Below, in pieces: positions 47,001 to 57,870 of a DNA stretch of 64,000 bases. The notes beneath the pieces were generated by a model. The model searched no databases and was not told where the DNA came from. It saw only the letters and a program-made list of their open reading frames with translations. The translations under genes were made by a program, and so were the position numbers. Location of the stretch: contig CAXARO010001699.1 in the NCBI GenBank assembly GCA_963971305.1, positions 1-64,000 of the forward strand. The letters run 5' to 3'. Within the stretch, counting starts at the first letter, position 1, and each line of letters opens with the position of its first letter. Source of the stretch: Arcuatula senhousia (taxonomy: Eukaryota > Mollusca > Bivalvia > Mytilida > Mytilidae).

Positions 47001-50000
47001 CAGATTGACGATATTGCAAATAGGAAACGAATAGGTAACAGGCGTTTCACAGCTAGAAGACACATGAGACCTACACTTTATTGACATGAAACGGTTAATT
47101 ATATCAAGTCTCATTGCCTGTAACCTCATTTATCCCAATAATTAATCTAATGGTAGGGCAAATTAACGCTATTTCGAATAGGTAACGAATGGGAAACGAA
47201 TAGGTAACAAGCGTTTCACAGCTAGAAGACACATGAGACCTACACTTTATTGACATGAAAAGGTTAGTTATGTCAAGTCTCATTGCCTCTAACCTCATTT
47301 ATCCCAATAATCAATCTATTGGTAGGGCAAATTAACGCTATTTCGAATAGGTAACGAATGGGAAACGAATAGGTAACAAGCATTTCACAGCTAAAAGACA
47401 CATGAGATCAATCCTTTATTGCTATGAAAAGGTTAATTATGTCAAGTCTCATTGCATGTAACCTCACTTATCGCAATAATTAATCTTTTGGTAGGGCAGA
47501 TTGACGATATTGCAAATAGGAAACGAATAGGTAACAGGCTTATCCCAGTTAAAAGACACATGAGATCAACCCTTTATTGCTATGAAAAGGTTAATTATGT
47601 CAAGTCTCATTGCCTCCTACCTCATTTATCCCAATAATCAATCTATTGGTAGGGCAGATTTTCGGTATTTCGAATAAGAAACGAAGGGGAAACGAATAGG
47701 TAACAGGCTTTTCACAGCTAGAAGACATATAAGATCAATCCTTTATTGCTATGAAAAGGTTAATTATGTCAAGTCTCATTGCCTGTAACCTCACTTATCG
47801 CAATAATTAATCTTTTGGTAGGGCAGATTGACGATATTGCAAATAGGAAACGAATAGGTAACAGGCGTTTCACTCACTAGAAGACACATGAGATCTACAC
47901 TTTATTGACATGAAAAGGTTGATTATGTCAAGTCTCATTGCCTCTAACCTCATTTATCCCAATAATCAATCTATTGGTAGGGCAGATTTTCGGTATTTCG
48001 AATAAGAAACGAATGGGAAACGAATAGGTAACAGGCTTTTCACAGCTAGAATACATATGAGATCAACCCTTTATTGCTATGAAAAGGTTAATTATGTCAA
48101 GTCTCATTGCCTCTTACCTCATTTATCCCAATAATCAATCTATTGGTAGGGCAGATTTTCGGTATTTCGAATAAGAAACTAAGGGGAAACGAATAGGTAA
48201 CAGGCTTTTCACAGCTAGAAGACATATAAGATCAATCCTTTATTGCTATGAAAAGGTTAATTATGTCAAGTCTCATTGCCTGTAACCTCACTTATCGCAA
48301 TAATTAATCTTTTGGTAGGGCAGATTGACGATATTGCAAATAGGAAACGAATAGGTAACAGGCGTTTCACAGCTAGAAGACACATCAGATCTACACTTTA
48401 TTGACATGAAAAGGTTAATTATGTCAAGTCTCATTGCCTCTAACCTCATTTATCCCAATAATCAATCTATTGGTAGGGCAGATTTTCGGTATTTCGAATA
48501 AGAAACGAATGGGAAACGAATAGGTAACAGGCTTTTCCCAGCTAAAAGACACATGAGATCAACCCTTTATTGCTATGAAAAGGTTAATTATGTCAAGTCT
48601 CATTGCCTCTTACCTCATTTATCCCAATAATCAATCTATTGGTAGGGCAGATTTTCGGTATTTCGAATAAGAAACGAAGGGGAAACGAATAGGTAACAGG
48701 CTTTTCACAGCTAGAAGACATATAAGATCAATCCTTTATTGCTATGAAAAGGTTAATTATGTCAAGTCTCATTGCCTGTAACCTCACTTATCGCAATAAT
48801 TAATCTTTTGGTAGGGCAGATTGACGATATTGCAAATAGGAAACGAAAAGGTAACAGGCGTTTCACAGCTAGAAGACACATGAGATCTACACTTTATTGA
48901 CATGAAAAGGTTAATTATGTCAAGTCTCATTGCCTCTTACCTCATTTATCCCAATAATCAATCTATTGGTAGGGCAGATTTTCGGTATTTCGAATAAGAA
49001 ACGAATGGGAAACGAATAGGTAAAAGGCTTTTCACAGCTAGAATACATATGAGATCAACCCTTTATTGATATGAAAAGGTTAATTATGTCAAGTCTCATT
49101 GCCTCTTACCTCATTTATCCCAATAATCAATCTATTGGTAGGGCAGATTTTCGGTATTTCGAATAAGAAACGAAGGGGAAACGAATAGGTAACAGGCTTT
49201 TCACAGCTAGAAGACATATAAGATCAATCCTTTATTGCTATGAAAAGGTTAATTATGTCAAGTCTCATTGCCTGTAACCTCACTAATCGCAATAATTAAT
49301 CTTTTGGTAGGGCAGATTGACGATATTGCAAATAGGAAACGAAAAGGTAACAGGCGTTTCACAGCTAGAAGACACATGAGATCTACACTTTATTGACATG
49401 AAAAGGTTAATTATGTCAAGTCTCATTGCCTCTAACCTCATTTATCCCAATAATCAATCTATTGGTAGGGCAGATTTTCGGTATTTCGAATAAGAAACGA
49501 ATGGGAAACGAATAGGTAACAGGCTTTTCACAGCTAGAATACATATGAGATCAATCCTTTATTGCTATGAAAAGGTTAATTATGTCAAGTCTCATTGCCT
49601 GTAACCTCACTTATCGCAATAATTAATCTTTTGGTAGGGCAGATTGACGATATTGCGAATAGGAAACGAATAGGTAACAGGCGTTTCACAGCTAGAAGAC
49701 ACACGAGATCTACATTTTATTGACATGAAAAGGTTATTTATGTCAAGTCTCATTGCCTCTTATCTCATTTATCCCAATAATCAATCTCTTGGTAGGGCAG
49801 ATTTTCGGTATTTCGAATAAGAAACGAATGGGAAACGAATAGGTAACAGGCTTTTCACAGCTAGAATACATATGAGATCAATCCTTTATTGCTATGAAAA
49901 GGTTAATTATGTCAAGTCTCATTGCCTGTAACCTCACTTATCGCAATAATTAATCTTTTGGTAGGGCAGATTGACGATATTGCGAATAGGAAACGAATAG

Positions 50001-51405
50001 GTAACAGGCGTTTCACAGCTAGAAGACACTTGAGATCTACACTTTATTGACATGAAAAGCTGAATTATATCAAGTCTCATTGCCTGTAACCTCATTTATC
50101 CCAATAATTAATCTAATGGTAGGGCAAATTAACGCTATTTCGAATAGGTAACGAATGGGAAATGAATAGGTAACAAGCTTTTCACAGTTAGAAGAGACAT
50201 GCAATCTGCACTTTATTGTCATGAAAAGATAGATTATGTCAAGTCTGACTGCCAGTTACCTCATTTATCCCAATAAAAAGTATTTTGGTAGGGCCGATAT
50301 ACACTAGTTCGAATAGGCAACGAATGGGAAACGAATAGGTAACAGGCTTTTCATAGCTAAACGACACATGAGATCTGCACTTTATTGTCATGAAAAGATA
50401 GATTATTTCAAGTCTTACTGCCAGTAACCTCATTTATCCCAATAAAAAATCTTTTTGTAGGCCGATATACGCTAGTTCGATTAGGCAACGAATGGAAAAC
50501 GAATAGGTAACAGACTATTCACAGTTAGAAAACGCATGCGATCTGTGCTTTATTGTCATAAAAAGATAGATTATGTCAAGTCTGACTGCCAGTAACCTCA
50601 TTTATCCTAATAAAAAGTCTTTTAGTAGGGCCGATATACGCTAGTTCGAATAGGCAACGAATGGGAAACGAATAGGTAACAGACTATTCACAGTTAGAAA
50701 ACGCATGCGATCTGTGCTTTATTGTCATAAAAAGATAGATTATGTCAAGTCTGACTGCCAGTAACCTCATTTATCCCAATAAAAAGTCTTTTAGTAGGGC
50801 CGATATACGCTAGTTCGAATAGGCAACGAATAGGAAACGAATAGGTAACAGGCTTTTCTTAGCTAAACGACACATGAGATCTGCACTTTATTGTCATGAA
50901 AAGATAGATTATTTCAAGTCTGACTGCCAGTAACCTCATTTATCCCAATAGAAAATCTTTTTGTATGCCGATATACGCTAGTTCGAATAGGCAACGAATG
51001 GGAAATGAATAGGTAACAAGCTTTTCACAGTTAGAAGACACATGCAATCTGCACTTTATTGTCATGAAAAGATAGATTATGTCAAGTCTGACTGCCAGTT
51101 ACCTCATTTATCCCAATAAAAAGTATTTTGGTAGGGCCGATATACGCTAGCTCGAATAGGTAACGAATGGGAAACGAATAGGTAACAGGCTTTTCACAGC
51201 TAAAAGACACATGAGATCTGCACTTTATTGTCATGAAAAGGTAGATTATGTCAAATCTGACTGCCAGTAACTTCATTTATCGAAATAAAAAGTCTTTGAA
51301 TAGGGCCGATATACTCTAGTTCGAATAGGCAACGAATGGGAAACGAATAGGTAACAGCTCTTCACAGCTAAAAGACACATGAGATTTGCACTTTATTGTC
51401 ATGAA
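38091..51405. repeat. Satellite array, about 165-bp monomer, about 80 copies
   Basis: Every monomer carries GGGAAACGAATAGGTAACA, TTTCACAGCTA, AGACACATGAGAT, CTTTATTG, CATGAAAAG, ATGTCAAGTCT, TAACCTCA and TTATCCCAATAA, all in the same orientation. Positions of equivalent points (for example 41481, 42473, 42970, 43139) give monomers of 157 to 169 bp, mean about 165. Two subtypes exist. Edge monomers (38.1-39.3 and 50.2-51.4 kb) read TTGTCATGAAAAGATAGAT, GTCTGACTGCC and CCCAATAAAA. Core monomers read GTCTCATTGCC and CCCAATAATC or AATAATTA. The 60-65-codon minus-strand frames are by-products. Confidence 0.97.
44267..49544. repeat. Recent 2,639-bp tandem duplication inside the satellite (two copies)
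   Basis: Private variants recur exactly 2,639 bp apart: TCACTCACTA at 45231 and 47870, AAACTAAGGGG at about 45537 and 48176, and AAACGAAAAGG at about 46202 and 48841. Only a few single-base differences are visible, such as AAATTTTCGG against AGATTTTCGG and ATGAGATC against ATCAGATC. Copy A is about 44267-46905 and copy B about 46906-49544, each about 16 monomers. Confidence 0.85.
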
Positions 51406-51439
51406 ACAGTCAACTTGGTAACTTATTCCTTATACCTAT

Positions 51440-52170
51440 TCCTCCACTATTGCAAAACACAAAAGGTCTTCAACTACAAACAAATGTTGGGGATTTCCAA
51501 ATCAATGACCTCAAGCAAAACTACCCAACTGTTCTTGTGAAAAGTCCCCATTCAGTGATAGTCCCTCTGGCTACGTTATCACTGGTGACTGCAATATCGT
51601 GGAATTTGGCTTACTTCACGATGTTTTGACTAAAGGACCAAAGCATCGTGAGCCAAGGCGTGTCAACTGGAACAATAATTTTAAAACAATTATGGATTCA
51701 ATTGAAGACTATGCCAGAAAATGGACCAAGAAAGAACAGGAGAAAGAAAGTAACGTTTTGTCAGAATGGGTTAAAGCTGTGGGAGAATCAAGTCTTTGAA
51801 GGACTCAATAAGCTCTAATGCAACATCCATTTTCCTAACCCTTACTCTAACCCTAACCCTAAACCCTAACCCAACAAAGCTCTATGATAAACGTGATGAC
51901 TTAAACTTTCCAATCGTCAACTTTCCCTTCTTGTGTAGCAACATTCTGTCCGCTCCAGCTTATGAATTTATGTATTACAATTGATTCGTACTCCAGAAAT
52001 TGCGAGAATTACATCGATTTCTTTAGCAGAGCGTCACGTCTGACACAAAAATTGCTCACACATGTTTATGTTGCTCCTCGGTTGCTGTCTTCACTCAAGA
52101 AATTTTACAGAAGACATCATGCGCTCATATACAAATATGGGATTTCAAATGAGTGCAGATGTTAGTTTGT
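51440..52170 (+). pseudogene. Penelope-like relic with internal deletion and telomere-like filler
   Basis: The 5' part reads GDFQINDLKQNYPTVLVKSP, then REPRRVNWNNNFKTIMDSIE and ARKWTKKEQEKE. The homologous reading breaks at a SNATSIF-like block at about 51833 and resumes at 51873 as TKLYDKRDDLNFPIVNFPFL. The central RT, including its catalytic blocks, is absent. Short telomere-like repeats fill the join. It lies directly behind the satellite array. Confidence 0.8.
51834..51872 (-). repeat. Interstitial telomere-like tract (CCCTAA variants)
   Basis: It reads CCTAACCCTTACTCTAACC, then CTAACCCTAAACCCTAACCC: about six units of CCCTAA with minor variants. Molluscan telomeres are TTAGGG. It sits exactly at the internal deletion junction of the Penelope-like relic. 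Confidence 0.85.
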
Positions 52171-52194
52171 CTGGGTTTTGTTGTTATCTTCCTT

Positions 52195-52800
52195 TAACGG
52201 ATTGGAAATTGGCAGTGCGATGGGTGCTATAGCAGGCAGGAACCGCTTACTCTACCGGAGCACCTGAGTTCACTCTTGTTACGACTTGAGCTGGGGTTTT
52301 TGATTTCTGTTCGGTTGATTTATGTTTTGTGTTTCCTCGTGCTGTTCTTGATCGTATTTACCGAGTTTTTCGTTTCCCTTTCGGACTGGTACCTCTTTGT
52401 TTCTTTTATTTCTTACTAGAAAAAAAACCGCGAACTTGCGGGAAAATCAATCGTCGCTTTGCTTTAAAATATAGAGCACACAATAAAAGCATTGCATTTG
52501 CATGGCCCTACATTGTTGTGCTAATCGCAACTTAAAGGTTCTACTGTTCTACCGGTCACTAAATTGGAAATTAGCAGCGCGACGGGTGTGCTATATAGCA
52601 GACAGGAACCGCTTACTTTTCCAGGGCACCCGAGTTCACTCTTGTTACGACTTGAATTCGCGTTGTTTATTTCTGTTCGGTTGATTGTGTGTTTTTTGTT
52701 TACTCGTGTTGTTCTTGTTCATGTTTACCGGTTTTGTCGTTGCCCCTTCGGACTTTTGACACTCGAATGCCCCCATTGGTGCCTGCTTGCTTCTTAGTTT
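52195..52800 (+). repeat. Two successive Penelope-like 3' tails
   Basis: Tail 1 (52195-52420) and tail 2 (52560-52800) each carry GGAAATTGGCAG or GGAAATTAGCAG, GGGTG, CAGGAACCGCTTACT, GAGTTCACTCTTGTTACGAC and a GTTTACCG end. The second finishes TTTGACACTCGAATGCCCC. The small frames here repeat the tail and are not genes. Confidence 0.65.
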
Positions 52801-52933
52801 ATTAGCTTTTATTGTTTGTTACCCTACTTGTAAAAGTGGCACAATCGGTAGCAATTTTTTCCCCAAATTTTACACGAAGGGGAAAAACAACTTTAATATG
52901 GTTTTCATTTTGGCACAGGATACAGTTACATGG

Positions 52934-53056
52934 AAAAGTAACAATAAGAAAAAAAATATTGTTACCCGACACCGGAAGGACGGACTAACGGAAAATAGTG
53001 TAACGGACGCGGACCTGTTTTAATGGAAGTAACAATAAGTATTTTTCTTATTGTTA
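52934..53056. repeat. AGTAACAATAAG hairpins
   Basis: AGTAACAATAAG occurs at about 52934. It occurs again at about 53025 as one arm of a 12-bp stem (AGTAACAATAAG, 7-nt loop, CTTATTGTTACT). The spacing and repetition suggest the end of a small foldback element, but I see no clear target duplication. Confidence 0.45.
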
Positions 53057-53517
53057 CTTGGCGTTATTATAACCTGATTATATGAATTTAAATGTTATTG
53101 TTGTATTTAAGAATATTATCAACAATAATGTATATTTCTAAAATTTAATTTAATGTTTTGTAATTGAAAACTTGAAATAAAAAAATAATTTATCAAATTT
53201 TAATTTCACTAAAAAAACCACCAGTGACTTGAAAGAAGCAAAGGTGTACCAAAGGGGTAACATTGAATTGTGATCATGAAAATACATGTTAATACACTCA
53301 TTTGGTCTGTTTTGCCTTTGGCCCTAGGTAAAAAAAGCTCACAACGTATCAAAATGGCTTCAAAGGTGCTGGTGATTAATAAGAAAAGTTAAATTCGTAT
53401 CAGGATACCAAATTTTATAAAGGAAGCTCGAGCAATGTTTGCGATGGTTGTCTGGAATGGTATCATCTTTCACGTGTATAACTTAAAAATACACAGTTTT
53501 CATTCTATAGGCCTTAA

Positions 53518-56279
53518 GGTGATAGGTACGTAAATCAGCGCCCCTATCGGAAAACGGGAAAATGACGTCGTTTTAGTAAGAGTTATCCCTCGTATCACAA
53601 ATGAAAAGATATTCGTCGATGAACAAACGTGATCAACGAAGGAAGTTTTTTTCTTTATACCCCAAAAAAACGGATTAAAGAAGTTAGAAATCTACTATTA
53701 AATATCTTATACAGTTGAAACTTATATTGTCACAAAATGATGATCATACGAAAGTTCTGAAAAGTTTCTAACATGTTTATATAAAATGGGAGCTAGGACC
53801 CGTGTGATTTCCTACTAAAACCATTCGCAAGAATTCGCTGGTCGTGCATGGAAGGGGGTCTTTTGACACAAAACCTGTCCAGCTTCCCTATTGCTGTATC
53901 ATTGTAAGGACATGTGTTGATATGGTATTGGCCGCTTATTTATAATTTAATAGCCTATATTCCGAGAAAATGTTCACACATAAAATATACACAAAGCTGG
54001 CTCACGCGTTTCACGCAGTAAAAAAAAGACATCGAAATTCTAGACGGAATACCAAAAAAACTGAATTTTGATATTGATATGGATTGATCACTGAATTGAA
54101 CTAAGGAAAGATAATGAAACGTATATTTTTTTTCGCTTAAAATAGAAATTCCGAGAAAATTTTCAAATAGAAGCTGGACTTGAAATTGCTAGGCCCTGTA
54201 TGCCCTAGTAAAGATTAGCAAACTGTCATGAGAGTTCGTTTTTTTTTTATTTAGTCTTCCTATTTGCTGAAAAAGACACGTATAAACTATAGATAAAGGT
54301 TTTATTGTATCACATATGTATACAAGATATTGACTAGCATTATGTACATGATATATCGTTTTATGGGTGTTTTCTATCACGTCCGCGTTAGTTCTAAAAA
54401 TAGGGAATGGAAAAAGCACCTCCTAAAAATATACCATATCTTGACCATTTATTAAAAAAAGTGTGATAGACTTGAAATTTTAACTTTAGAATGCTTATAA
54501 AATGAAAGTTCCTGATCTATTTCAGCTCAAAAAGTTCTTCCCATTGTCAACTTCCTATAAACATATACAGTAAAAAAATTAATACCAAAGCATTTTGACG
54601 TGGCCATAACAGGGTATGATATAAATTGTCCGCTTGTATAACAGGATATGTTTTTTGCAAATTTCTGGATGCTAACAGGGTCTGGTTCAGAGCAGGGCAA
54701 CGGCACAGGTATACTATTAAGCATATGCAGAAGCCCCCCCGGGCGTTGAACGTTGAATAACGTTTTTATTTTAAAAGTCTGTACTGCATATAGGTTGCTC
54801 TAGACTGTAAAAATAAATGGCGATGAATTAATGGCTTTTTAAAAACGTTTTTATGTACACAATGATGAGATTTTGTTTAACCTTAGCTTACTTAGATCCA
54901 GGACTGGGTAAAATATGACTGTCAACGTTAACGCATGAAAATCTAGAGACAGTCCATGGTTTTACAATGCATGATATTCAACCACGAAAATGATAATTTG
55001 ACAGGAGAGGTTAGAAGATATAGCAGTTTGAAATTAGACTGTTGTCGGCCATTTTCTCAAATTGTCAATAGAACATAACGTGACGGGTGTGCTATATAGC
55101 AAGCATGAACTGCTTACTCTCCGAAAGCACTAAAGTTCACGTTGCTGGTTGCGGTTTGTTTGTAATTTATTACGTGTTTTTGTTGTGTGTTTTGTTTTTT
55201 AATTGATCTTTATGATGTTTACCAAGTTTGTCCGCCTTTTTTAATTTGCGATATTCCATAGCGTCTTCAGTACACATTTGCTTTTTTCTTTGTCAAAAGT
55301 ATCCATCCATTTTTTTTTGGACAGCCTTCAGATTTCCAGCGTTAAAGATAGTCGGTCATACCCCGTGTGCATCAGTAACTCAAAAATATTATGCCCGGAA
55401 TACAAACGCATTGATAATGTGTGCCTTCTTTTCAGGTGGTGTACATGCATGTGTATAGAAATGAAGAAAAAAATCGTATCGGCATGTAACACAATCATCA
55501 ATTTGTCTTGGCCAACATTGGCATGTATTTGCAAAGCTAAATAGATTGCAGTTTGTAACTAAAACGTTTGTGATTATAAATAAAAAGGCAAGACAGTGCT
55601 TTGAATTAAAAAAAAAAGGGAGGATGGTATTTTTGGACGAAAAAAAATGTAGCTTTAAAAATATAAAAAACTGCACGCTAGGGCTAAAAAAAATCCAGGC
55701 TCGATTTTTTCCCGTAAATATAAAGGAAGGACGAAGAAAATACCCATAGCCCCCCCCCCCCTCCCCCAATAGAAATCAAATGGTTACTCCCTAATTAGTG
55801 AATCAAATCCTTATACATTTGTACTTACCAAATCCTTAAAATACCTTATACTCCGGCATTTAGTAAGTTTTGATGTCGACATCGAGTATAACGTCGCTTG
55901 TTTTTCGCTTTTTGGACTGGAACTGAAGACTTCGAGACTTTATAGTGAAAAAACCAAGTCGGTGACCCCCTAATATTTTTACATCAATAGAAAGGAAATT
56001 AAAATCGGATTTATATGAAATTTTTCCAAAAAAAAATGTTGGATACGTTTTTTCTGATGAATAATTAAAGTGAAAACCGTACGCTTTTTAGGTCCTTTTT
56101 TAACGTTATTTCAATATAAATAAAATATTGAACATCCAATTTTCAATGTCCCATATCTTCTAAGATATATCGGTGACCTATATATTTTTTTCGGTATTTT
56201 GGTAGGAATTGACAAAATAAATCTACATACCAAATTTAAAAAAAAAATGTTGGTCTAAATCATTTACGTACCTATCACC
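53518..56279. mobile_element. 2,762-bp nonautonomous element with TTAA target duplication
   Basis: The left end GGTGATAGGTACGTAAAT (18 bp, from 53518) is the exact inverse of the right end, which finishes at 56279. Each is bordered by TTAA (53514-53517 and 56280-56283). TTAA duplication is the hallmark of piggyBac-type integration, though the termini do not begin CCC as in classic piggyBac. Flanking DNA is the interior of the hairpin-ended repeat (CATTCTATAGGCC at the left, ATAGGGGCCGTAACCCCTA at the right), so the empty site can be inferred. No transposase frame is visible. A Penelope-like tail (55078-55240) lies inside. Confidence 0.78.
55078..55240 (+). repeat. Penelope-like 3' tail inside the TTAA element
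   Basis: It reads ACGTGACGGGTGTGCTATA, GAACTGCTTACTCTCC and AAGTTCACGTTGC, matching the tails at 811 and 52560. No RT part accompanies it. Confidence 0.55.
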
Positions 56280-56283
56280 TTAA

Positions 56284-56935
56284 ACATTAAAAAAAATCAT
56301 ATAGGGGCCGTAACCCCTACTTTTGTATAGCTTAATATGCTGAACATCTAAGAAAGCAACAGCTTCTCTCTATCTGCTATAGTTTTCATTCCATAGGTCA
56401 AAAACACGAAAACGTCATTTTAGGCACCGTAACCCATATAAGGGGCCATCTGACGACTTCGACCTTATGGTAACTTTTGTAGAGGTAAAAGAGCTGAACA
56501 TTTAAGCAAGCAACAGCTTTTTTCTATCTGCAATAGTATTCATACTATAGGGCAAAAACATGAAAAACCGTTAGTTTTCACCTTTAAGGGGATGTTACCC
56601 CTATAAGGGGTCATCTGACAATTGTTACCAAATGGAGACTTTTGTAGAGCTTTAGATTTAATCTATCTGTTATACTTTTTGATTTACAAGCCACAAACAT
56701 TAGTCTGACACTCTTGATCAATTTTTAACCACGGCGGTCATGTCTTTTGATCAGCAGTCACCATTCGTGCAATCTTAGTAGAGGACATCTCATAGATAAA
56801 GTGTGCAAAGTGTCAAAGCAATCCCTTCAGTAGTTTCAGAGGAGAAGAATTTCAAAGAAAGGTTAACGACGACGACGATGACGACGAAGACGACGGATGC
56901 CAAGTGATGGCAATAGCTCACCAGGTGAATTAAAA
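56284..56935. repeat. Hairpin-ended bivalve repeat, inverse copy interrupted by the TTAA element
   Basis: ATAGGGGCCGTAACCCC, AGCAACAGCTT, TATCTGC and AAGGGGTCATCTGACAA are the inverse of the 155-bp units of intron 4. It continues to a GACGACGACGATGACGACG stretch and CAATAGCTCACCAGGTGA. Its left part lies before 53514. Confidence 0.65.
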
Positions 56936-56936
56936 A

Positions 56937-57870
56937 GTGTAAAATAGTCACAATGGTACAATGTCTGCCCCCCCCCACCCCCTCGTGCAGAAAAATTCCG
57001 AGGTCTGCAAGGTTATGGGGCCTAGTTGGACAAAAAGAGGGGAACATGGGGTCCACAACATATATAGTTTTTTTAATTGCAACCACTTCCGGTTGTTAAG
57101 ATATCAAGGTCCAAAAAGTGTAAAATAGCAGCAATGGTACTGTCTGCAGGTTTTTGTCCCAATGGCCCCCAATTTTATTCTCACGAAGTCCCATAGCTAT
57201 GCAAACTGTGGAAACATTTCTGCAGGGAATGGAAATAGTACCATTGTGGACCACGATTTCTTAAAAACCGGAATATTTGGCAAAAGGACCATATACATGT
57301 AGGTTGGGACTCCAATGTCAAACCTTTATTCTCACTATATCCCATAGCCATGCAAACCGTAAGGATTTTTTGCAAGGGGTGGACATAGTACCATTGTGGC
57401 TTTTTACCCCTTTTTAGATCTCGATAGGTTAAGAACCGGAAGTTTTGACAAATAAGGACCATATAGGTTAAATTGGACCCCATGGCCCCCAAACCGTAGC
57501 AATTTTTCGTCAGAGGTAGGGGACATAGTACCATCATGGCTATTTTACAATTATTGGACTTCGATTACTCATTAACCGGAAGCTAATGCTAATAAAGACT
57601 ATCAAGGTTTCGGATCCCATGGACCCTATTGTTGTTCTCACCAGGTCCTACTGGTCATGCAAACTGTAGGGATTTATCCGCAGATGGACTAGGGGTGGAA
57701 TAGTATCATACTTGACTATTTTACACTTTTTGAACCTCGATTTCTCATGATCAATTAACCGAAAGTTTAGGCTAATAAGAAACATCTATGTTTTGCATCC
57801 ATGATCCCCACTTTTATTCAAGCCTGGTCCCGTAGTAATCGAAACTGTAGGATTTATTTACTTCTTTACT
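56937..57870. repeat. Imperfect tandem repeat, about 140-160-bp unit
   Basis: Each unit has GTGTAAAATAG or TATTTTACA, AATGGTAC or AGTACCATTGTGG, GCAAACCGTA or GCAAACTGTAGGG, and AACCGGAA. I count five to six diverged units. The 118-codon minus frame at 57181-57537 follows the repeat and is not a gene. Confidence 0.65.

Noticed and set aside
40163..51276. Repeated 60-64-codon minus-strand frames (MRLEAMRLD.. type) in the satellite
   Set aside because: They recur once per monomer because the 165-bp period is divisible by three and the sequence lacks stops there. They have no introns or regulatory context, and they drift with the monomer subtype.
38091..51405. CRISPR-like regular repetition
   Set aside because: There are no unique spacers; whole monomers are homologous, and the genome is eukaryotic.
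38091..51405. CENP-B box in the satellite monomer (ATTCGTTTCCCATTCG)
   Set aside because: TTCG is present, but the conserved A and CGGG positions of the box do not match.
57181..57537. 118-codon minus-strand frame
   Set aside because: It lies inside a tandem repeat and its internal repetition follows the DNA unit.
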